From NCBI GenBank assembly GCA_049414625.1, contig JBMSAU010000122.1, forward strand, positions 62,001 through 126,000: a DNA stretch of 64,000 nucleotides, in the 5' to 3' direction. Positions within the stretch are counted from its first letter, which is position 1; every line of letters begins with the position of its first letter. The position numbers and the translations under genes were made by a program. The notes under the pieces were generated by a model. It was given only the letters and a program-made list of their open reading frames with translations. It was not told where the DNA came from and searched no databases. Source of the stretch: WYEG01 sp049414625. Lineage in GTDB: Bacteria > Desulfobacterota > Thermodesulfobacteria > Thermodesulfobacteriales > Thermodesulfobacteriaceae. Below, one piece after another: positions 33,900-42,758 of the stretch.

Positions 33900-35168
33900 T
33901 TGCCAGAGTGTAAGCCCATCTGTGGTCTTTACTACGACTTAAAAAAGGTTCCGCCAGAAAAAGTCGTTGCTCCTCAGTATGACATCGTCTCCCAAGAAGA
34001 AATCTCCTACTACAAAAGCCTTAGCCCCTACAATGCCTTTCATTTAGAACTTGCCGAAAACCCAGAGAAGGCAAAGCTTTTGCTTGATGAATGGAAAAAA
34101 ACAGGTGTCCTCATCAAGGACGCAAAACCAGCTCTCTACTACTATGAGCTTGAGTTTAAGTTTTCCGAAAAACTCTTAAAGAGAAGAGGGTTTATCCTGC
34201 TTGTTAAGCTCCATCCCTTTGAAGACAGACAAATTCTTCCCCATGAGAGGACCTTTTCCTTTGTAAAGGAAGAAAGGCTTGCCTTGCTTAAGACTGCTCA
34301 GTGCTACTTTAGCCAGATCTTTGGGCTATATGAGGACCAGGGACTTAGAACTTTAAGCCTTCCCGAAGAAAGGGATTTGGTCTTTGAGGTTTGTTTCAAC
34401 GAAGAAAGGCACTGTCTCTATCGCATCACTAACCGAGATTTTATTTGTTTTCTTAGGGAGCATCTTAAGGGTAGACCGATTTACATCGCAGACGGTCACC
34501 ACAGGTATCAAACCGCTTTAGCCTACAAAGCCTACATGGAAAAGCTCTTTAAGGCTAAAGAGAGCTACGATTTTCAGTATGCGCCTTTTTATCTCACGCC
34601 CTTTGAGGAGGAAAGCTTGTTTATGCTCCCTACCCACAGGCACTATCTCTTTCCTCTTGAGGAAAGTGTGCTTAATGGATTAAAAGAGTATGCTGAGGAG
34701 CTTAGAAGGTTTAAATTAGAGGAAGTAGAGGCTTTTCTTGAAGGGTTTGCCGAAAAAAACTCCGTCTTTTTTTTATTTTACCAGGGACAAGGGATGGTCT
34801 TTCAGATAAAAAAAGAGGTGATGGCTGAGATTGAGAGGGATGAGCCTATTCTTTCAAGGCTTCCACTTTTTAATTTTTTAAAACTTTTTGAAAGGGTTTT
34901 TGGGCAAACTGAAGAGGAGCTTAAGGCCAAGGGTAAGGTTGAGTTCTTTAGCAACTTTTTTATAGAAAAGCTACAAACAATGAAGGCAAGGGAGAGTTTC
35001 TTTGTCCTATTTCCAAGGGTTTCACCTCAGGTTTTGAGGGATGTTGCGTCAAGCGGAAGGCTTATGCCCCACAAGTCAACCTACTTCTATCCCAAAATCC
35101 TTACCGGAACTATTTTTTATGAAGCAAAAGGGAAACCTCTACCAAGAGAGGATGAGCCTTGCCCTTAA
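33900..35168 (+). CDS. DUF1015-family protein
   Basis: 422 residues of the DUF1015 family, cytosolic, function unknown. Typical blocks are VVAPQYDIVS near the N terminus, HPFEDRQILPHERTF, YIADGHHRYQTAL, and a C-terminal G-x-L-MPHKSTYFYPK. The start is TTG with GGGAG five bases upstream. A clear TATAAT (33857-33862) lies ahead, but no good -35. Family members often sit beside serine or one-carbon genes; here a Cys-cluster protein and sugar genes follow. Confidence 0.88.
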   Translation: MPECKPICGLYYDLKKVPPEKVVAPQYDIVSQEEISYYKSLSPYNAFHLELAENPEKAKLLLDEWKKTGVLIKDAKPALYYYELEFKFSEKLLKRRGFILLVKLHPFEDRQILPHERTFSFVKEERLALLKTAQCYFSQIFGLYEDQGLRTLSLPEERDLVFEVCFNEERHCLYRITNRDFICFLREHLKGRPIYIADGHHRYQTALAYKAYMEKLFKAKESYDFQYAPFYLTPFEEESLFMLPTHRHYLFPLEESVLNGLKEYAEELRRFKLEEVEAFLEGFAEKNSVFFLFYQGQGMVFQIKKEVMAEIERDEPILSRLPLFNFLKLFERVFGQTEEELKAKGKVEFFSNFFIEKLQTMKARESFFVLFPRVSPQVLRDVASSGRLMPHKSTYFYPKILTGTIFYEAKGKPLPREDEPCP

Positions 35169-35177
35169 AGCATCTTT

Positions 35178-35669
35178 ATGGATAGCTTTTTTTACTTTTT
35201 AAGCCTAAAGAAGGAATACGAAGAGAGGATAAGGCCTAAACTTCAAACTGATGAGGAGATGGTTAGAGGCTTAGCTGAACTGGAGAGTGCCTTAGCTCAA
35301 GCAAACAGAGCCTTTGAAACTACGGGGTCCTTTGCCTACTGTGCTGAATGTGCAAGGCAGGGAGTTGTTTGCTGTGGCGAGGGCTTAGAATGGAAGCTTA
35401 GCAAGGAAGAGTTTTTCTTAAATCTTGCCCTGCTTGAGAGGCAAAGGAAAAGCCTTGACTTAGAAAATTTTTTGCCTAAAAGATGCCTCTTCTTAGGGAA
35501 GCAAGGCTGTAAACTACCTATGCCTCCTCTTTTTTGTAGAAACTTCTTTTGCACAAACCTGCAAGACTTTCTTGGGCAGGCAAGGCTTATTTTTATTCAA
35601 AACGCCATGGGACCGTCAGTTTATCTTAGCTTTCAGCTTTGCGAAAAATTAAAACAATGGAGAACATAA
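35178..35669 (+). CDS. Putative metal- or Fe-S-binding Cys-cluster protein
   Basis: 163 residues with eight cysteines in two groups: CAEC-x6-CC (Cys55, 58, 65, 66) and CLFLGKQGC plus LFCRNFFC (Cys103, 111, 120, 125). The C-x2-C...CC arrangement resembles the YkgJ-type zinc/iron-chelating family, but a specific match is not certain. It has no signal peptide. It lies 9 bp after the DUF1015 gene and its TAA overlaps the next ATG (TAATG), so it is translated with both. Confidence 0.7.
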   Translation: MDSFFYFLSLKKEYEERIRPKLQTDEEMVRGLAELESALAQANRAFETTGSFAYCAECARQGVVCCGEGLEWKLSKEEFFLNLALLERQRKSLDLENFLPKRCLFLGKQGCKLPMPPLFCRNFFCTNLQDFLGQARLIFIQNAMGPSVYLSFQLCEKLKQWRT

Positions 35670-36637
35670 TGACCTATTTAGTCACTGGGTGCGCCGGGTT
35701 TATTGGCTGGAGGGTTGCTGAGTTCTTGCTTAAAGAAAACCATGCTGTCGTTGGAGTTGATGAACTAAATGATGCCTATGATCCATTGCTCAAAAAATGG
35801 AGGCTTAACCGTCTTAAGGCTTACTCAAACTTCAAATTCTATCAGGTTGACCTTTCTAACTTAGAAGCCTTAAGACAACTCTTCGAAAGCTTTACCTTTT
35901 TAGCTGTTATCCATCTTGCCGCAAGGGCAGGAGTGAGGGCAAGCGTTGAGAACCCTTGGGCGTATGTTTCGGCAAACATAAACGGCACCTTAAACCTACT
36001 TCATCTCATGAAGGATTTTGGGATAAAAAAGATGGTTTTAGCAAGCACCTCCTCGGTTTACGCCGGGCAAACTCCTCCCTATCACGAAGAGCAAAAGGTT
36101 GATAAGCCTCTTTCACCCTATGCGGCAACCAAAAGGGCAAGCGAGCTCCTTGCTTACACCTACCATCATCTATACGACTTTGATATCACCGTTTTACGCT
36201 ACTTCACGGTCTATGGTCCTGCAGGAAGACCGGACATGAGCATATTCCGCTTTATCAAATGGATGCTTGAAGACAAGCCCATTGAAATCTACGGTGACGG
36301 GACCCAAGCCAGAGATTTTACCTACATCGACGACATAGCATATGGGACGATCCTTGGGTTAAAACCCTTAGGCTATGAGATTATAAACCTTGGCGGAGGG
36401 AAAAATCCCATCTCCATAAACGAAGTCTTGGACATCCTTGAAGAATACCTTGGAAAGAAAGCAAAGCGGGTTTATCTTCCCTTTCATAAGGCTGACATGA
36501 AGGTGACTTGGGCTGAGGTCGGCAAGGCAAAGAAGCTTCTTGGCTGGGAGCCAAAGGTTGACCTTAGGGAAGGCTTAAAAAGAACCGTGGAATGGGCTTT
36601 AGAAAACATAGACTTGGTCAAACAGGTGAGGGTGTAG
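35669..36637 (+). CDS. NAD-dependent nucleotide-sugar epimerase, UDP-glucuronate 4-epimerase-like
   Basis: Extended SDR of 322 residues from ATG 35669, chosen because GGAG lies 7 bases upstream and it overlaps the previous TAA; a longer frame from 35639 lacks a ribosome site. TGCAGFIGWRVA binds NAD, STSSVY and YAATK give the catalytic Ser-Tyr-Lys, and YGDGTQARDFTYIDD is typical. NDAYDPLLKKWRL resembles UDP-glucuronate/UDP-galacturonate epimerases. Probably supplies a sugar for surface polysaccharide. Confidence 0.85.
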   Translation: MTYLVTGCAGFIGWRVAEFLLKENHAVVGVDELNDAYDPLLKKWRLNRLKAYSNFKFYQVDLSNLEALRQLFESFTFLAVIHLAARAGVRASVENPWAYVSANINGTLNLLHLMKDFGIKKMVLASTSSVYAGQTPPYHEEQKVDKPLSPYAATKRASELLAYTYHHLYDFDITVLRYFTVYGPAGRPDMSIFRFIKWMLEDKPIEIYGDGTQARDFTYIDDIAYGTILGLKPLGYEIINLGGGKNPISINEVLDILEEYLGKKAKRVYLPFHKADMKVTWAEVGKAKKLLGWEPKVDLREGLKRTVEWALENIDLVKQVRV

Positions 36638-36641
36638 AGCT

Positions 36642-37214
36642 ATGAAAAGGGCTTTTAGGGATGCAAGGGAAGAAATATGTTTCTTTAGCAACCTCCTTTG
36701 CACCTACCGCTTAAACGCAGGACCGGAGGGAAATCTCTCCATCCGGCATGAACTGGGCTTCTACATAAGCCCTAAAGGAGGGCTTAAGGCTCTTTTGACA
36801 AAAAAGGATATTGCCTTCATAGATTGGAAGGGAAATGTTCTTGCAGGAAACCCCTCTTCTGAATGGGGGCTCCACTACAAAGCCTACTTGAAGAACCCAA
36901 ACTTAAAGGCTATCGCCCATGCTCATCCTCCCTATCTTCTTACTTTAGATGCTTTGCGTTTTGATTTTAGAAGCTTTTCTCATCCTGAGGCTAAGCCTCT
37001 CTCGAGTAAGCTTTCGGTCCTATCCTACTTTGAGCCCGGTTCTGAAAGCCTTTGGGAGTTTGCCGGAAACCTTCTTATGAACTATCAAATCGTAGTTCTA
37101 AGAAACCACGGAGTTGTTGCCGGAGGAAGCTCTTTAGAGGAGGCTGTAAATCTTATTCTTCTTCTTGAAAAGTTGTGCCAGCTCGAATATCTTAAGCTAA
37201 AAGCTAAACCTTAG
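36642..37214 (+). CDS. Class II aldolase/adducin-family protein
   Basis: 190 residues. The zinc-site histidines are in AHAHPPY and RNHGVVAGG, with GPEGNLSIR near the N terminus for phosphate binding and ISPKG following. The family includes fuculose-phosphate and rhamnulose-phosphate aldolases, ribulose-5-phosphate epimerase and MtnB dehydratase; the substrate cannot be assigned. It starts 4 bp after the epimerase and precedes hemL by 20 bp. Confidence 0.82.
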   Translation: MKRAFRDAREEICFFSNLLCTYRLNAGPEGNLSIRHELGFYISPKGGLKALLTKKDIAFIDWKGNVLAGNPSSEWGLHYKAYLKNPNLKAIAHAHPPYLLTLDALRFDFRSFSHPEAKPLSSKLSVLSYFEPGSESLWEFAGNLLMNYQIVVLRNHGVVAGGSSLEEAVNLILLLEKLCQLEYLKLKAKP

Positions 37215-37234
37215 CCCATAAAAAGGAGGACCCC

Positions 37235-38518
37235 ATGATAAAGTCAAAGCTCTATTATGAGATGGCAATAAAGCTTATGCCAGGTGGGGTAAACAGCCCA
37301 GTCAGGGCTTGTAAAGCGGTAAAAGCAACTCCCATCTTTTTTGAAAGGGGAGAAGGTCCATACCTTATTTCTTCTGACGGAGATAGATACATCGATTATG
37401 TTTGCAGCTGGGGGGCAATCATCCTAGGGCATGCCCACCCTGAGGTCATAGCGAATGTTTACTTTGCAAGCAAGCGAGGGACAAGCTTTGGAGCTCCAAC
37501 CTGGCTTGAGGTGGAGATGGCAGAGTTCATCACAAGGGTTGTGCCAACTGTAGAGGTTGTTCGGCTTGTGACCTCGGGGACAGAGGCAACGATGAGCGCC
37601 GTCCGGCTTGCGCGTGCCTACACAGGAAGGAAAAAGATCGTCAAATTTGACGGATGCTACCATGGGCATGCGGATAGTTTTCTTGTTAGGGCTGGCTCTG
37701 GTCTTGCTACCTTTGGTATCCCAGCGAGCCCAGGTGTTCCCGATGAGCTTGCAAGCTTAACCATAAGCCTGCCTTTCAACGATTTTCAAGCCGTGGAAGA
37801 AGTTTTCAAGAAAGAAGGAGAAGAGATCGCCTGCGTTATCGTTGAGCCAGTTCCTGCCAACATGGGAGTTATCTACCCAAAGCCAGGCTTTCTTGAATTT
37901 TTAAGGGAAATTACTAAAAAGTATGGGACTCTTCTCATCTTTGACGAGGTGATAACCGGGTTTAGGCTATCCTTAGGGGGAGCTCAAGCCTATTTCAATG
38001 TAGAGCCCGACCTTACCACCCTTGGCAAGATAATCGGTGGTGGGTTGCCCATAGGTGCTTATGGCGGAAAGCGGGAAATCATGAAGCTTATCGCCCCTGA
38101 TGGTCCGGTCTATCAAGCTGGAACCCTTGCCGGAAACCCTATAGCGGTAGCCGCTGGTCTTGCGGTGTTAAAAGAGCTCTCTAAACCCGGAACTTATGAG
38201 CTTTTAGAGGAGCTTTCAAGCTATCTTGAAAAGGGGCTAAGAGAAGTCCTTGAAAGGTTAGCTTTACCTTACAGACTTCATCGCCTTGGCTCGATGTTCA
38301 CTCTCTTCTTCACTGATAAAGAGGTGGTAGACTTTGCCTCAGCTCAAACCTCAGACACGGAAAGGTTTGCCAGATTTTGGCAAGAGATGGTGAAAGAAGG
38401 AGTGTATCTTCCACCTTCTCAGTTTGAAGCCTGGTTTGTGTCTTTAGCCCATGGCAAGGAGGTGCTTGATCGCACCATCCTTGCCTTTGAAAAAGCTCTA
38501 AAAAGGCTTCATTCTTAG
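37235..38518 (+). CDS. hemL: Glutamate-1-semialdehyde 2,1-aminomutase
   Basis: PLP enzyme that makes 5-aminolevulinate in the C5 tetrapyrrole route. 427 residues with MPGGVNSPVRA, SGTEATMSA, FDEVITGFR, and the PLP lysine in TTLGKIIGGGLPIG (Lys265). AAAGGAGG sits well before the ATG. Together with ahbC this indicates the cell makes siroheme and heme from glutamate. Its end overlaps convergent ilvC by 4 bp. Confidence 0.96.
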   Translation: MIKSKLYYEMAIKLMPGGVNSPVRACKAVKATPIFFERGEGPYLISSDGDRYIDYVCSWGAIILGHAHPEVIANVYFASKRGTSFGAPTWLEVEMAEFITRVVPTVEVVRLVTSGTEATMSAVRLARAYTGRKKIVKFDGCYHGHADSFLVRAGSGLATFGIPASPGVPDELASLTISLPFNDFQAVEEVFKKEGEEIACVIVEPVPANMGVIYPKPGFLEFLREITKKYGTLLIFDEVITGFRLSLGGAQAYFNVEPDLTTLGKIIGGGLPIGAYGGKREIMKLIAPDGPVYQAGTLAGNPIAVAAGLAVLKELSKPGTYELLEELSSYLEKGLREVLERLALPYRLHRLGSMFTLFFTDKEVVDFASAQTSDTERFARFWQEMVKEGVYLPPSQFEAWFVSLAHGKEVLDRTILAFEKALKRLHS

Positions 38519-39510
38519 CCCTGCTTCTTCAGCCAAGGCATCATGCTCCTTAGCCGTCTCCCCACCTCTTCAATGGGATGGGCTGCCTCCCTTTTTCTCA
38601 GAGCGTTTAGCACCGGTCTGTTAGCCTGATTTTCTAAGATCCATTCTCTGGCAAACTGTCCGCTCTGGATTTCTTCTAAGATCTTTTTCATTTCTTGTCT
38701 TACCTGATCGTTGATGATCCTTGGACCACGGGTTAAGTCTCCGTATTCAGCGGTGTCGCTTATAGAGGAGCGCATAAAGGAAAAGCCACCCTCATAGATA
38801 AGGTCAACGATTAGCTTTAGCTCGTGCACGCATTCAAAGTAGGCTACCTCAGGCTGATATCCAGCTTCAACCAAGGTCTCAAAGGCTGCCTTCATAAGGG
38901 CTGTAACCCCTCCGCAGAGCACCACCTGCTCTCCAAACAGGTCAGTTTCTGTTTCCTCTTTAAAGGTAGTCTCGATCACTCCAGCCCTTGTTCCACCGAT
39001 ACCCTTTGCATAGGCTAAGGCTTTAGCCATAGCGGTCTGGGTATAGTCCTGATGAATGGCTACAAGACAAGGAACTCCTGCCCCTCGAACAAATTCTCTC
39101 CGAACAAGATGCCCAGGTCCCTTTGGGGCAACGAGGGCAACATCAACCTCAGGAGGGGGGACAATCTGTCCATAGTGGATGTTAAAGCCATGGGCAAAAA
39201 GAAGCATTTTGCCGGGTTTTAACTCCGGTTCTATGCACTCTTTGTATAGGGCAGGCTGAGTTTGGTCTGGCACTAAGACCATGATTAGGTCAGCCTTTGC
39301 GCAGGCTTCTCTTGGGAGCATTGGCTCAAAGCCGTCAGCCTTTGCCCTTTCCCAGCTTGGACTACCCGGTCTCAAACCAACGACAACATTTAGACCAGAA
39401 TCTCTAAGGTTAAGGGCATGGGCATGCCCCTGGCTACCGTATCCTAATACCGCTATCACCTTGTCCTTAAGTATCGTCAAGTCTGCGTCCTGGTCGTAAT
39501 AGACCTTCAT
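38515..39510 (-). CDS. ilvC: Ketol-acid reductoisomerase
   Basis: Second step of valine and isoleucine synthesis. Class I short form, 331 residues: GYGSQGHAHALNLRDSG binds NADPH, and the metal-binding helices contain ETDLFGEQ and the ELKLIVDLIYEGG segment; SDTAEYGD is also present. ATG follows GGGGGT. No ilvB/N or leu genes are adjacent, so it is separate from the usual ilv operon. Confidence 0.96.
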   Translation of the reverse strand: MKVYYDQDADLTILKDKVIAVLGYGSQGHAHALNLRDSGLNVVVGLRPGSPSWERAKADGFEPMLPREACAKADLIMVLVPDQTQPALYKECIEPELKPGKMLLFAHGFNIHYGQIVPPPEVDVALVAPKGPGHLVRREFVRGAGVPCLVAIHQDYTQTAMAKALAYAKGIGGTRAGVIETTFKEETETDLFGEQVVLCGGVTALMKAAFETLVEAGYQPEVAYFECVHELKLIVDLIYEGGFSFMRSSISDTAEYGDLTRGPRIINDQVRQEMKKILEEIQSGQFAREWILENQANRPVLNALRKREAAHPIEEVGRRLRSMMPWLKKQG

Positions 39511-39604
39511 ACTTTACCCCCTTAAAAAGTTTATTTTTGAAAACTTTAACACCAATTGCCTAAATGAAAAGCTTTTTTTGTTTTTTGAAATGATTTGGAA
39601 ACTA

Positions 39605-39646
39605 AAAATAAAAAAATGCCGCCCGGAGGTTTAGACCGGGACGGCA
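39605..39646 (-). terminator. Rho-independent terminator of the MFS-CBS gene
   Basis: A GC-rich stem, TGCCG-CCCGG pairing with CCGGG-a-CGGCA (39617-39646), is followed on the minus strand by seven T and a T-rich tail. It lies 22 bp after the MFS-CBS stop and separates it from ilvC. Confidence 0.9.
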
Positions 39647-39668
39647 AACATTATTTGTTATGCCTTTA

Positions 39669-41747
39669 TTATACAAGCTTTATAACATCTTTCACAGAGA
39701 TAACTCCTACAACCCTTGAGTCTCTTACCACTGGTAGGTGCCTAATCTTGTGGTCGATAAACTTTTCGAGGGCTTCTTTAAGCGTAGACTCTGACGTTAT
39801 GGTGATGACATTTTTAGTCATGAACTCAGAAACTGGCTTTTCGGCATTCTGGGGTTCACAACAAAGCACAGCCATGAGGTCCTTCTCAGATATGACTCCT
39901 ACAAGCTTTCCAGTTTCTGCGCTGATAACCGGTAAGAACCCGATGTTATTTTCAACCATCGTCTTTAATGCATCCGCCACTTTAGTTGTATCGGTAACCG
40001 TAATTGGGCTGTGCATGAACTCTTCTACTCTAACCCTTTCGGCATACCCCTTCTTAAGCCCTGCGGTCAAGAGGGCAACCTCGTTGAAAACATACCTTGG
40101 GTCGATCACACCTATCACATTGCCCTGCTCAGTGGCAACCGCAATGCCCTTGAGCCCATAATCCTGAAGGAGCGCCACAGCATCGATGATCCTTGCCGAA
40201 GGAAGAACAGCGTCTACTTGAGCCATGACCTCTTTCACCGGAGTGGTGATGCTCTTTCCGTTTGCTAAGGCTTTAAGGATGATCCTTTCCTCAATCATAC
40301 CTCTGTATTTACCGTGTTCTGCGACAACAGCCATCCTCTGGCCCTCAACCTGCATCCTCTTCATCACTTCACCAAGTGGCTCATTAGAGGAGACAATCAT
40401 AGCCTTCTGGGCGAACTTTCCAGCAGAAAGCTCCTCCCAAATCCTTTCACCCTTTGTTTCCCATCCTTTTAGGAGGAAAAGCAAACCCATGAGCATTGGG
40501 ACGCAGGTAGACCAAATTATGATGGCTGTGTAAACATCTCCGGTGTACTTCTGGATGAGCGTAATCATAAATGGGGTTAAGCCTCCGGTAACTCCGTAGC
40601 CCATGTTGTAGGTGAAACTTATTGCGGTTGTGCGGATCCTTGCAGGAAAGAGCTCGAGCACGAAGGCTGACATGGCACCGCTATATCCAACAGCGTTAAA
40701 GCAGGTTAAGGTTGCGGTCAAGAAAAGAAGCATAGAAAAATCAGGGGGGTTAAAATAGTCCTTCATTACATGAAAAACGATGGGAAACATCAGGGCATTA
40801 CCAAAGATACCAATAAGAAGGATGGGTCTTCTTCCAACCTTATCTGAAACCCACCCAAAGAAGGGGTATAGCCATATGGCTATATAAGTAGCATAGGCGA
40901 GGATCTTGCTTGCATCTCCGGCTGAGACTCCAAAGTGTTGCATATAGAAAGACACATAAAGCTGGTTGGTATACCAAATTGGACCGTGGGCGCCGATAAC
41001 GCCGATCCAGGCAAGGATAAATAACCAAACGTAGTGTTTGTTAGTAAAAAGGTCTTTAATTGGAGAGCTTGTAACTCTACGGATCTGTTTTAGGGTAGTA
41101 AAGATGGGTGTTTCTTTGTAAAACAGGTGAATCACAATAGCAAACACTAAATCCATAAGGGCAACTATGACGAACGTCCATCTCCAACCATAAGCCTCAA
41201 ACGCTTCTTTACCGAAGTACCCTTGAAGCCAAGATACGATGTTTCCAGTTAAAGCCATACCGAGGGGTGCTGTCGTGAACAGAAATCCAGTTATGAAACC
41301 TCTTCTATGGTCGGGGGTGAACTCACCGAGGTAGGTAATGGCAGCACCAAATCCTCCTCCCAGAGCTAAACCCTGCAAGATCCTGCAGATAAAGAGAAGA
41401 ATTGAGGCTAAGACACCCCAAGCGGCATAACCCGGTAAAATAGCTATAGCCAAGGTGGCAACCATCATCATGGTGACTGCCGAGAAGAAAGCGACCTTAC
41501 GACCAAACTGGTCTCCGATCTTACCAAACATCAAAGCTCCAAGAGGACGGAAGAGAAAGCCGACTGCCAAGGCGGCAAAGGCAGCAAGTAAGCTCGCTAA
41601 AGGGTCATCGCTTGGAAAATAAGTCTTAGCTAATAATTTAGCGAGAATAGCATAGGCATAAAAATCCATCCACTCAAGAAGAGCACCCGACCAAGCAACG
41701 ATGGCAACGGGTAGGACCTGTGTAAACTCTGCGCGCTGCTCCTTCAT
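39669..41747 (-). CDS. MFS metabolite:H+ symporter fused to four CBS motifs
   Basis: 692 residues. The first ~440 form a 12-helix MFS carrier of the metabolite:H+ symporter family (WMDFYAYAILAK, GALMFGKIGDQFGRK, SDKVGRRPIL), related to proline/betaine, alpha-ketoglutarate and citrate carriers. The last ~240 hold two CBS pairs, with repeats ending MAVVAEHGKYRGMI, IAVATEQGNVIGVID, LPVISAETGKLVGVIS and LPVVRDSRVVGVIS. CBS pairs bind adenine nucleotides, so transport is probably gated by energy charge. The substrate is unknown. GGAGGT precedes the ATG; a terminator follows. Confidence 0.9.
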   Translation of the reverse strand: MKEQRAEFTQVLPVAIVAWSGALLEWMDFYAYAILAKLLAKTYFPSDDPLASLLAAFAALAVGFLFRPLGALMFGKIGDQFGRKVAFFSAVTMMMVATLAIAILPGYAAWGVLASILLFICRILQGLALGGGFGAAITYLGEFTPDHRRGFITGFLFTTAPLGMALTGNIVSWLQGYFGKEAFEAYGWRWTFVIVALMDLVFAIVIHLFYKETPIFTTLKQIRRVTSSPIKDLFTNKHYVWLFILAWIGVIGAHGPIWYTNQLYVSFYMQHFGVSAGDASKILAYATYIAIWLYPFFGWVSDKVGRRPILLIGIFGNALMFPIVFHVMKDYFNPPDFSMLLFLTATLTCFNAVGYSGAMSAFVLELFPARIRTTAISFTYNMGYGVTGGLTPFMITLIQKYTGDVYTAIIIWSTCVPMLMGLLFLLKGWETKGERIWEELSAGKFAQKAMIVSSNEPLGEVMKRMQVEGQRMAVVAEHGKYRGMIEERIILKALANGKSITTPVKEVMAQVDAVLPSARIIDAVALLQDYGLKGIAVATEQGNVIGVIDPRYVFNEVALLTAGLKKGYAERVRVEEFMHSPITVTDTTKVADALKTMVENNIGFLPVISAETGKLVGVISEKDLMAVLCCEPQNAEKPVSEFMTKNVITITSESTLKEALEKFIDHKIRHLPVVRDSRVVGVISVKDVIKLV

Positions 41748-41898
41748 GCTTCACCTCCATCATTTTTTGTTTGAAACAAGGTTCCGACATTCTACAGGTA
41801 AGTAAAAGTTTTTAAAACTTAATGTGAAAAATTGAGCAATATCGAATTTTTTGAAGAGCATTTCTACAGAAAAATTCTTCAAAGTGAAGATTTTCTCC

Positions 41899-42474
41899 TC
41901 AAATAACTGACTGGATTTTCATTCTTACTGAAGCTATCCCTATTCTTTCCTTGCAGGAAGTAAGGGATATTTCCTCATCCGTAAGATGAAACATCTCTTT
42001 GTAAACCTTTGTCCTCTCTTTAAGCTCCTTTTTTTCAAGAAGGTCGATTTTGTTCAACACGATGTGATAAGGCTTTTTCAAAAACCTTACAAATTCTATA
42101 AGGGATAGGTCAAGCTCGTCAGGCGTTCTTCTTATGTCAAATATGAGTATTAGAAGACGAAAGTCTCTTACACTTCTTAGGTATCCCTCTATAAGCTCTT
42201 TCCATTTTAACCTCATCTCCTTAGAAACCTTGGCAAACCCATAGCCTGGAAGGTCAACAAGGTAGAATTTCCTGTCCACAAGAAAAAAGTTGAGAGCCTT
42301 GGTAAAACCTGGGGTTGAAGATACTTTAGCCAAATTTCGTTGGTTGAAAAGGGCGTTAATTAAGGAAGATTTACCAACATTAGACCTCCCCAAAATGGCA
42401 ACCTCAGGATACTTCGGGGGAGGAAGGTCAGAAAGGTTAAAAACGCTTTTTACAAATTCTGCTCTCTTAAACAT
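41899..42474 (-). CDS. engB: Ribosome biogenesis GTPase EngB (YsxC/YihA)
   Basis: 191-residue small GTPase needed for large-subunit assembly. G1 GRSNVGKSS, G3 DLPGYGFA, G4 NKID, G5 TSC. The switch I region reads STPGFTKALNFF, where the family usually has TPGRTQ. It is the last gene of the ispE-to-carbonic-anhydrase run but is separated from it by a 360-bp region. Confidence 0.93.
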   Translation of the reverse strand: MFKRAEFVKSVFNLSDLPPPKYPEVAILGRSNVGKSSLINALFNQRNLAKVSSTPGFTKALNFFLVDRKFYLVDLPGYGFAKVSKEMRLKWKELIEGYLRSVRDFRLLILIFDIRRTPDELDLSLIEFVRFLKKPYHIVLNKIDLLEKKELKERTKVYKEMFHLTDEEISLTSCKERIGIASVRMKIQSVI

Positions 42475-42589
42475 TCCGGTTTGCGAGAAATCATAAAGAT
42501 TTTTTGTTTTTTGAACCTGCTCGTTTACCGACCCTAAACAGATTATACACTAAAATTTTAAATAGGACTATTAAGATAGTTTAGAACAA

Positions 42590-42715
42590 CAGCATGAGAA
42601 GATCCATTGCCGGAGGAGAGGATGTGTAGGGCGAGTGGAGGCTTGCCCATTACAAAAATAGAACATTGGGCGCCCGGACGGTCGCGCCTATAATTGTTTT
42701 TATTCAAGAGGCATC
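42590..42715 (-). repeat. GC-rich structured interspersed element between engB and the carbonic anhydrase
   Basis: This island in an AT-rich gap (42475-42758) has two inverted segments: GGGCGAGTGGAGGCTTGCCC (42630-42649) and GGCGCCCGGACGGTCGCGCC (42669-42688). They are joined by an AT-rich spacer. The style, with GTAGGGCGA-type arms, fits a dispersed palindromic element. A 62-codon minus-strand frame across it looks like a by-product, not a gene. Confidence 0.45.
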
Positions 42716-42758
42716 CCCGGTTGACCATGCATTTTATGTCGAACATTCTATGCCTTTG

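Noticed and set aside
41820..41885. Inverted TTTGAAGA / TCTTCAAA as the engB terminator or operator
   Set aside because: Short stem, long AT-rich loop and no T run on the minus strand.
42558..42746. Minus-strand 62-codon frame
   Set aside because: It runs through the GC-rich palindromic element and lacks a ribosome site; better explained as repeat DNA.
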